A stretch of DNA of 11,025 nt, taken from the NCBI GenBank assembly GCA_900553525.1, contig USDZ01000045.1, positions 1 through 11,025 on the forward strand, read 5' to 3'. The notes below the pieces were generated by a model. It was not told the origin of the DNA, searched no databases, and was given only the letters and a program-made list of their open reading frames with translations. This stretch comes from an uncultured Oscillospiraceae bacterium (GTDB lineage: Bacteria > Bacillota > Clostridia > Oscillospirales > Acutalibacteraceae). Shown here in pieces: positions 6,974 through 11,025 of the stretch. Each line of letters begins with the position of its first letter. Positions within the stretch are counted from its first letter, which is position 1. The translations under genes were made by a program, and so were the position numbers.

Positions 6974-6992
6974 GCCGGCCGCCATGGCCGGC
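6974..6992 (-). other. GC-rich hairpin in the cysK leader
   Basis: A perfect 7-bp inverted repeat, GCCGGCC/GGCCGGC, with a 5-nt loop starts at about the predicted transcription start and ends some 23 nt before the TTG start codon. It could be an RNA stem at the 5' end of the message or an operator. No T-run follows, so it is not a terminator. Confidence 0.4.
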
Positions 6993-7001
6993 CACGATGC
7001 T

Positions 7002-7030
7002 ATTTTATAAGACATTGGAAAAAACCGCAA
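7002..7030 (-). promoter_or_regulatory. SigA promoter for cysK
   Basis: On the minus strand TTGCGG (-35) and TAAAAT (-10) are separated by 17 bp, inside the only AT-rich stretch of the yqfD-cysK gap. The predicted start leaves a leader of about 45 nt before the TTG codon of cysK, which supports that start over the upstream GTG. Confidence 0.65.
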
Positions 7031-7065
7031 GCATATTTTTTGGATTCGCTCTTTTTGGCGGTCTG

Positions 7066-7093
7066 GATTCCGGATGGGGAAATGATTCCGGAT
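7066..7093. repeat. Pair of 10-bp direct repeats upstream of the cysK promoter
   Basis: GATTCCGGAT occurs at 7066-7075 and again at 7084-7093, an 18-bp period. The nearer copy ends about 36 bp upstream of the cysK -35 box. The spacing, just under two helical turns, is what an activator or repressor binding in tandem could use. No regulator can be named from the sequence. Confidence 0.45.
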
Positions 7094-7145
7094 ACCCGGA
7101 CGGGGCTCGGGAAAGAAAGCGGCGAACTGTGTTGCCGCATAGCGG

Positions 7146-8339
7146 TCAGTTCCCGGCGGTGGTTTCGTCCAGGTAAATCTGTTCTTCCACCCCGATGTCT
7201 TCGATACAGGCGTAAGTGCCGGTGAGGATGTAGACACCGTTTTCCACCCGTCCCTCCCGGCTCGATGCAGTGACTTCCGCCCGCCCCAGCTCTGTCTGCT
7301 CCCGTTCGTCCAGCAGTTCCTCTGCCAGAGCGGCGGCCTCTTCCTCAGTCCGGATGACCGAAGAGGGTTTTAGCAGCACGTATCGGTCGCAGATAAAGCC
7401 GACGGGTAGTTCCTTCCCATATGCGGAGAGCATGTGGCGCTGGGTTTCGAGCGAGTGCTCGTTGGGAACGGCTCCGTCGGTGTAGAGAGGGACGCGGATG
7501 CCGAAGAGGCTGAATACCGGCCGGAAAATGGAGTCGCCCGTGGGGAGGAGGAGGGTCTCTTCCAGCGGCACCTCGGCGGTCAGGGTGCGGCTGGTTTCAG
7601 CCACCACTCGGCCGGATGCGCGCTTGAGCAGGGGGCCGGTTTTGCTGTCCACGACGCCGCTGATGAGAAGGGTGTCCTTAGTGACGGCATCTCCGGCCTG
7701 CACCATTGCCTGACCGCTCGTTGTCTCGATTTTCAGGATGCGTCCGTCCCGAGCAGCTTTGATATTGGAGGGAAAGGCATCGTCTTCCATAGGCGCATGA
7801 CTGCCCCGTTCCCGCACCTGGACGTGGACGGTGCTGCCCTCCAGGTTGACAGCAAGCCAAGTCAGATCGGGCAGAGATTGCAACGCCGTCAGTTGCAGGG
7901 AGGGAACGTCCAGTTTTTCGAAGTCGCCACCTTCCCGTACCCCGAGGGGTTCCAGGACCTCCCGAATCGCGGTTTCCGTCACTCGGTCGTTGCCCTTGAT
8001 ATCGACGATCCAGATCCGGCCGGATAAAAACTGCAGCAGCAGGACGTACACCAGGATCCCCGCGAAGATGCCGGCTCTCGCCCGGTAACGATGGAGGAGG
8101 AAGGGAAGGCCGTGCCGTTCGAGCACCCGCATCCGCACGCAAGCTTTTTTGGCGAAGGGACGGAGTTTTTTGTATTGCCGGGCGTAACAACAGGTGGTCA
8201 TCCGGACGCCCTGGCGGCAACTGTTCCAAAGGGCAATCCCGGCTTTGGCCGCCCCGTTGAGAAGCTTTTCGGGAAATCCGCCTTCGGTTTCCAGGCGGAT
8301 CCACCCCATCAGCCAGCGCAAAAAACGGATAAAGAACAT
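7146..8339 (-). CDS. yqfD: Sporulation protein YqfD
   Basis: A 397-residue YqfD, required for sporulation in Bacillus and made in the mother cell under SigE; its molecular role is unclear. The first 85 residues are basic and partly hydrophobic, and one clear membrane helix lies at about 89-108 (GIFAGILVYVLLLQFL). It is followed by an extracytoplasmic POTRA/FtsQ-like segment starting WIVDIKGNDRVTETAIREVLEPLGV (about 110-134), with the usual DLTWLAVNLEGSTVHVQVRER pattern after it. The rest is a soluble beta-rich region found in the family. Two ATGs lie six bases apart. The second is preferred because AGGAG is about 8 bp before it but only 2-3 bp before the first. The gene follows yqfC by about 40 bp as in other spore formers. 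No convincing terminator lies after it; the 195-bp gap to cysK holds the cysK promoter elements. Confidence 0.93.
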   Translation of the reverse strand: MFFIRFLRWLMGWIRLETEGGFPEKLLNGAAKAGIALWNSCRQGVRMTTCCYARQYKKLRPFAKKACVRMRVLERHGLPFLLHRYRARAGIFAGILVYVLLLQFLSGRIWIVDIKGNDRVTETAIREVLEPLGVREGGDFEKLDVPSLQLTALQSLPDLTWLAVNLEGSTVHVQVRERGSHAPMEDDAFPSNIKAARDGRILKIETTSGQAMVQAGDAVTKDTLLISGVVDSKTGPLLKRASGRVVAETSRTLTAEVPLEETLLLPTGDSIFRPVFSLFGIRVPLYTDGAVPNEHSLETQRHMLSAYGKELPVGFICDRYVLLKPSSVIRTEEEAAALAEELLDEREQTELGRAEVTASSREGRVENGVYILTGTYACIEDIGVEEQIYLDETTAGN

Positions 8340-8380
8340 GCCCATCCTCTCCTTATCGGCTCCCGTCGGATTTTTTCGGG

Positions 8381-8689
8381 TCAGGACAGGAACTCCACGG
8401 ACAGCAGAAAACCGGTGATTACAGCACAGTCGTCGGTCAGACAGTTCATCACGAGACCCCGTCCCATAAAACGGATAGAGCCGCTCGCGGTGCTTAAACG
8501 GATGAGGTCCTCTTCATATTCCTGGATACCCCGGCATCCTTCGACCACTACCCGGCGGTTGCCCGTCATCTCAAGCCTGGCACTGTTTCCAAGGGCTCCT
8601 TCAGGCAGTTCCAGCGCCTGCTCCACCCGCCGGGTGACGGCCACTACCCGCGGAGAAGGCGGGCAGGTGCGTGCGCGTTTTCTGCTCAT
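8381..8689 (-). CDS. yqfC: Sporulation protein YqfC
   Basis: A 102-residue protein of the YqfC family (typically 90-100 residues), always paired with yqfD in spore formers and part of the SigE mother-cell regulon in Bacillus. It is predicted soluble: a basic N-terminus, then alternating beta-strand-like segments (ARLEMTGNRRVVVEGCRGI, ending ITGFLLSVEFL) with no signal peptide or membrane helix. The ATG has an AAAGGA ribosome binding site at a rather long 11 bp. It is the first gene of a yqfC-yqfD operon and is divergent from ylbJ. The identification relies on the family-like middle (LEMTGNRRVVVEGCRGIQEYEEDLIRLST, cut here by the length limit to its first part) and on its place before yqfD. 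Confidence 0.9.
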   Translation of the reverse strand: MSRKRARTCPPSPRVVAVTRRVEQALELPEGALGNSARLEMTGNRRVVVEGCRGIQEYEEDLIRLSTASGSIRFMGRGLVMNCLTDDCAVITGFLLSVEFLS

Positions 8690-8871
8690 ACAAGATTCCG
8701 TCCTTTCTAAAGATAGCCGCTATGGCCTCAACACATGAGCCTCTGTATGCGGGATGCCCGCCGGCGGAAAAGATCTTCCCTGCGAACAAACCCTTTTTGA
8801 GAGCCGGTGCTCGGGCAGTCGGTCCGGAACAGAGACGGTAGGGAATTCGATCGGAAAGGTTCCGTTCTCCT

Positions 8872-8900
8872 ATTGTTATGCGGGAAAAACCGGAATAATG
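8872..8900 (-). promoter_or_regulatory. Possible SigE-type promoter for yqfC-yqfD
   Basis: On the minus strand CATTATT and CATAACAAT are separated by 13 bp. They resemble the SigE -35 (KMATATT) and -10 (CATACAnT), the latter with one extra base. The leader to yqfC would be about 175 nt. A closer CATACA at 8744-8749 is an alternative -10 but has no matching -35. The call leans on known SigE control of yqfC in Bacillus. Confidence 0.3.
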
Positions 8901-8920
8901 CGGCGGGACAAACATATGTA
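8893..8920 (+). promoter_or_regulatory. Possible SigE-type promoter for ylbJ
   Basis: GAATAAT (6 of 7 to KMATATT) lies 13 bp upstream of CATATGTA, a partial match to CATACAnT. The predicted start, near 8927, lies just before the ylbJ ribosome binding site and supports the short form of YlbJ. ylbJ is a SigE gene in Bacillus. The -35 overlaps the mirror-image element proposed for yqfC. Confidence 0.4.
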
Positions 8921-8957
8921 TGAAAGGAGAGAAAGAAGTCGGGAAAGGATGACGGGG

Positions 8958-10118
8958 ATGTTTGTCAAAACCGTGCGGGCAGCGCATTTGAAAACAGCGG
9001 GGCTGCTGTTCTTGAGCCTGGCGGCCGGAGCGGCCTTGTTGATCTGGCCGCAGGCGGCCGCAGGAGGGGTGAGTCGCGGCCTGTCCATTTGCTCGGGTGT
9101 GATCATCCCCTCCCTCTTCCCTTTTCTGGTTTTGGCGGGGTTCCTGGTGCGCTCGGGGATCAGCGCGGCGGTCGGCCGTCGCTTGGAGGGCTTGACGCGG
9201 GCCTTGTTCGGCCTGCCTGGCTGCTGTGCCCCGGGGATTCTGATCGGCTTTATCGGAGGGTACCCCACCGGCGGCATGGCGGTGGGAGAACTGGTCGAGA
9301 GCGGACAGATCACGAGGGACGAGGGGCGGCGGATGTTGCGTTTCTGCGTCAACGGCGGTCCGGCTTTCATCATCAGCGCGGTGGGAGCTGGCATGATGGG
9401 AAGCGTGCGGTTCGGTGTGGTGTTGTTCGCCGCGCATCTGCTCGCCTCCCTGCTCATGGGGATCGGAACAGGCATCGGCGCCCGCCGTAGCCGGGGCGAG
9501 CCGCCGGTCTGTCGCCCAAAAGCCTGTGCGGCACCCCGGAAATCCTCTCCGGCGGCCGCGTTCGTGGAATCGGTCAACGCATCCTGTCGCTCCCTTCTGT
9601 ACATGTGCGGTTTTGTGGTGCTGTTCGCCGCTCTTCTCGCACTTCTCGACGCTTCGGGCGCGGCGGCGGCCATCCACCGGTTTCTGACCCTGCCTTTTGC
9701 CTTGGCAGGGGCGGAAACGGCGGATCTGGCATCCCTGTTACCCTGTTTACTCGAGGTCAGCTGCGGTTGCGTCGAAGCATCCGGAGCGCGAGAAGCCGCG
9801 CCTCTCCTGTTGGGGGCGGCCCTGGGATGGGGTGGGCTGTCCGTTCATTGCCAGCTTGCGGCATCCCTTCATGGGCAAAAACTGATGGGGCGCGGATTCT
9901 TCGCCTTCCGGCTGCTTCATGCCTTGCTCGGCGGTCTGCTGACGATGGTGCTGCTTCGGTTCGTTCCCATACCAGTGACGGTCTGGAAATCTTCGACCGG
10001 GGCGTTGGTCAAGCCGCTTTCCGGTTCCGTTGTGGCGTCGGCAGCGCTTCTGATCATGTGCGGGATGCTTCTGCTGACGACCGCCGGTTTGAAGCAAATC
10101 CGGGAAAATCGGAAATAA
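8958..10118 (+). CDS. ylbJ: Sporulation integral membrane protein YlbJ (SpoVV)
   Basis: A 386-residue polytopic membrane protein of the YlbJ family (about 400 residues), related to nucleoside-transporter Gate domains. In Bacillus the protein, renamed SpoVV, moves dipicolinic acid from the mother cell across the outer forespore membrane. About eight hydrophobic segments are visible, including about 14-30, 42-64, 92-104, 134-148, 152-174, and four more after residue 215. Family motifs include GVIIPSLFPFLVLAG (47-61), GFIGGYPTGG (97-106) and RFCVNGGPAF (128-137). A hydrophilic basic loop lies at about 175-205. I chose the ATG with AAAGG 9 bp upstream; another ATG nine bases earlier abuts that site. 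In-frame codons back to 8754 would precede the predicted promoter and give an untypical polar extension. Divergent from yqfC-yqfD, another SigE-type sporulation unit. Confidence 0.92.
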   Translation: MFVKTVRAAHLKTAGLLFLSLAAGAALLIWPQAAAGGVSRGLSICSGVIIPSLFPFLVLAGFLVRSGISAAVGRRLEGLTRALFGLPGCCAPGILIGFIGGYPTGGMAVGELVESGQITRDEGRRMLRFCVNGGPAFIISAVGAGMMGSVRFGVVLFAAHLLASLLMGIGTGIGARRSRGEPPVCRPKACAAPRKSSPAAAFVESVNASCRSLLYMCGFVVLFAALLALLDASGAAAAIHRFLTLPFALAGAETADLASLLPCLLEVSCGCVEASGAREAAPLLLGAALGWGGLSVHCQLAASLHGQKLMGRGFFAFRLLHALLGGLLTMVLLRFVPIPVTVWKSSTGALVKPLSGSVVASAALLIMCGMLLLTTAGLKQIRENRK

Positions 10119-10141
10119 CCGTGGATTTTCGACAGCGTTTC

Positions 10142-10150
10142 TGCTATACT
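10142..10150 (+). promoter_or_regulatory. Possible extended -10 promoter for the 72-residue gene
   Basis: TGC-TATACT is an extended -10 element 24 bp after the ylbJ stop codon. No good -35 is seen 17 bp upstream. A small hairpin, GCGGC/GCCGC, at 10174-10187 lies in the leader. I see no terminator after ylbJ, so read-through from ylbJ is also possible. Confidence 0.4.
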
Positions 10151-10218
10151 GGGGTTGGAATATGAAAAAGACGGCGGCGGGGGCCGCTGCGCAACAATTC
10201 AGAAGAGGAGGCGGCATC

Positions 10219-10437
10219 GTGCGCCGCAAGCTTTATGGAAACACCATTTCCCCTGCCTGTGAGGTGTGCGCATACGGTCGCCGCTCTTCGGACGGAAACG
10301 CTGTGCTGTGCAGCCGGAAAGGGGTCATGCCTTTATACCACCACTGCCGCCATTTCGATTACGATCCCCTTCGCCGGGCACCTTCCCGTCCCAAGGGCCC
10401 CGGGCATTTCGAGGAAGACGACTTCAAGCTCGAATGA
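10219..10437 (+). CDS. Small four-cysteine protein of unknown function
   Basis: A 72-residue protein starting at GTG, with AGGAGG exactly 7 bp upstream; this decides the start over an ATG at 10162 that lacks a site and adds a low-complexity Ala/Gly tail. Four cysteines, C14-x2-C17-x13-C31-x11-C43, flank a basic loop (YGRRSSDGNAVLCSRKG) and suggest a zinc ribbon-like knuckle. After it comes HFDYDPLRR and an acidic end, EEDDFKLE. There is no signal peptide or membrane helix, so it is probably cytoplasmic. From memory, similar short proteins ending CRxFxYDPLKR..P....DF are common in Clostridia, but I cannot name a function. It lies 100 bp after ylbJ and 202 bp before ylxM. The excellent ribosome binding site and non-random composition make it a real gene. 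Confidence 0.82.
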   Translation: MRRKLYGNTISPACEVCAYGRRSSDGNAVLCSRKGVMPLYHHCRHFDYDPLRRAPSRPKGPGHFEEDDFKLE

Positions 10438-10512
10438 AAGGCCTTTGCGGGATATGGAAAATATTTCATGGCGGGAAAGGCAAAATTTGACGAAAAACCA
10501 AGCGGCCGGCTC

Positions 10513-10541
10513 TTGACAAAGCGCCGGTCGTCGTGTATAAT
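10513..10541 (+). promoter_or_regulatory. Consensus SigA promoter for ylxM
   Basis: TTGACA and TATAAT, both perfect, are separated by 17 bp. This is the strongest promoter in the window. The predicted start at about 10548 leaves a leader of some 90 nt before ylxM. It suits a highly expressed ylxM-ffh unit. Confidence 0.92.
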
Positions 10542-10544
10542 ACG

Positions 10545-10565
10545 TGTAAAGCATTTCCCTTTACA
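10545..10565. repeat. Inverted repeat at the ylxM transcription start (operator-like)
   Basis: A perfect 7-bp inverted repeat, TGTAAAG-N7-CTTTACA, begins 4 bp after the -10 box and spans the predicted +1. Its first bases lie upstream of +1, so the whole repeat exists only in DNA; that favours a repressor site over an RNA hairpin. I cannot match it to a named regulator. Confidence 0.55.
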
Positions 10566-10567
10566 GC

Positions 10568-10595
10568 AAACGCTTGGAACTATCCGGGCGTTTTT
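10568..10595 (+). terminator. Terminator-like hairpin in the ylxM leader (possible attenuator)
   Basis: An 11-bp stem, AAACGCTTGGA/TCCGGGCGTTT, pairs fully as RNA if two G-U pairs are allowed. It has a 4-nt loop (ACTA) and runs into five T. It begins about 20 nt after the predicted start and ends about 45 nt before ylxM. It has the form of a moderately strong intrinsic terminator, so either some transcripts stop here or the leader is regulated. TTTGC at 10603-10607 could pair with GCAAA at 10566-10570 as a weak alternative fold. Confidence 0.5.
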
Positions 10596-10639
10596 CCTTT
10601 GATTTGCGGGGCCCGGATTGCGGCGAAAGGAGGCTGGTC

Positions 10640-11005
10640 ATGGCGAAAAACCTGGAAATCGCGCTGTTATTCGACTTTTACGGCGACATGCTGACCGAAA
10701 AACAGCGGGATGTGGTCGAACTGTATTACGACAACGACCTGTCTCTGTCGGAAATCGCGGAAAACGAAGGGATCACCCGCCAGGGGGTGCGCGATTCCAT
10801 CAAGCGGGCCGAGGCCCAGCTGCTTGAGATGGAGGAGCGCCTGGGATTGGCCAAGCGGTTCCGCGAGATGCGGGACGGCTTCGAGGCCATCCGCGCCGCC
10901 GCCCAGGACATTCAGGAATACAACGACCGCTATGGCTATTCCCGGGAGATTGACGAGCGGGCCAAACGGATTCTGACCCTGTCCGATCATCTTTCCAGAG
11001 CGTAA
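10640..11005 (+). CDS. ylxM: YlxM-family DNA-binding-like protein (SRP operon)
   Basis: A 121-residue YlxM/UPF0122 protein, close to the usual 105-120. The opening of the family, MAKNLEIALLFDFYGDMLTEKQRDVVELYY, spans residues 1-30 in two blocks, and a sigma-factor-like helix-turn-helix follows at about 33-61 (LSLSEIAENEGITRQGVRDS). A coiled, charged C-terminal half comes after it. In streptococci YlxM binds the signal recognition particle and modulates FtsY GTPase activity; elsewhere its role is inferred from its fixed place before ffh. An AAGGAGG site 6 bp upstream fixes the ATG. The 20 bp after the stop codon hold no gene; ffh is the expected next gene beyond the window. Transcription is from the consensus promoter described above. 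Confidence 0.93.
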   Translation: MAKNLEIALLFDFYGDMLTEKQRDVVELYYDNDLSLSEIAENEGITRQGVRDSIKRAEAQLLEMEERLGLAKRFREMRDGFEAIRAAAQDIQEYNDRYGYSREIDERAKRILTLSDHLSRA

Positions 11006-11025
11006 TAATATCACAGATTCAACAT

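Noticed and set aside
6282..7010. Plus-strand open frame (242 codons) opposite cysK
   Set aside because: It is complementary to a well-supported PLP enzyme gene and has no recognisable protein features.
8744..8749. CATACA as the SigE -10 of yqfC
   Set aside because: The hexamer fits and its distance is good, but no -35-like sequence lies 13-16 bp upstream; kept only as an alternative.
8749..8761. GCGGG-ATG-CCCGC hairpin upstream of yqfC
   Set aside because: A 5-bp stem with no T-run in G+C-rich DNA; likely chance.
8754..8957. N-terminal extension of ylbJ back to 8754
   Set aside because: The extension is polar and Arg/Ser-rich, lies before the likely promoter, and the internal ATG has the ribosome binding site.
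8601..9677. Long minus-strand open frame (358 codons) opposite ylbJ and the divergent gap
   Set aside because: It is Arg/His/Gln-rich low-complexity translation typical of antisense to a G+C-rich membrane-protein gene, and it also crosses yqfC coding sequence.
10162..10218. ATG start 57 bp upstream for the 72-residue protein
   Set aside because: There is no ribosome binding site for it, the extra residues are Ala/Gly/Arg-rich and it would start only about 5 nt after the predicted transcript start; the GTG has an ideal AGGAGG.
1..11025. CRISPR array, tRNA, rRNA, insertion sequence, phage genes or toxin-antitoxin pair
   Set aside because: I looked for regular repeats, cloverleaf-like segments, transposase motifs and small paired genes and saw none; the window is conserved chromosomal DNA.

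Overview
The window looks like chromosomal housekeeping and sporulation DNA from an endospore-forming, fairly G+C-rich member of the Clostridia (Firmicutes/Bacillota). Three things point this way. The gene order on the minus strand, yqfC-yqfD-(cysK)-phoH-ybeY-dgkA-era-yqzL-recO-mutS2, follows the Bacillus/Clostridia yqf-era-recO neighbourhood. The sporulation-only families YqfC, YqfD and YlbJ/SpoVV are present. The promoters that can be read are of Gram-positive SigA type with strong Shine-Dalgarno sequences. The sequence alone does not settle the genus. I saw no phage, transposon, CRISPR array, tRNA or rRNA.

Layout, left to right. 1-5692 is a minus-strand block read from right to left: phoH (PhoH-family ATPase), ybeY (rRNA-maturation endonuclease), dgkA (lipid kinase) and era (ribosome-assembly GTPase). 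A terminator-like hairpin follows era, then a small yqzL gene, recO (recombination mediator) and the N-terminal two thirds of mutS2, which runs off the left edge. The genes are close together; phoH/ybeY overlap by 26 bp and yqzL/recO by 53 bp. 5693-6011 is non-coding and holds the phoH promoter and a strong terminator for cysK. cysK (6012-6950, minus) has its own promoter and terminator, so it is a separate unit set into the conserved order. yqfD and yqfC (7146-8689, minus) form a sporulation operon.

At 8690-8957 there is a divergent intergenic region. To its right, on the plus strand, lie ylbJ (spoVV), a 72-residue four-cysteine protein of unknown function, and ylxM, the usual partner of ffh, which is presumably just beyond the right edge. 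ylxM is preceded by a perfect SigA promoter, an operator-like inverted repeat and a terminator-like hairpin.

The genes fall into four themes: ribosome and RNA maturation (ybeY, era, perhaps phoH), DNA repair and recombination (recO, mutS2), mother-cell sporulation functions (yqfC, yqfD, ylbJ), and protein targeting (ylxM). cysK is the metabolic outlier. No clearly new multi-gene system is visible. The points most worth a second look are the ylxM leader, the small four-cysteine protein, the mirrored promoter-like elements between yqfC and ylbJ, and the interrupted palindrome upstream of yqzL.
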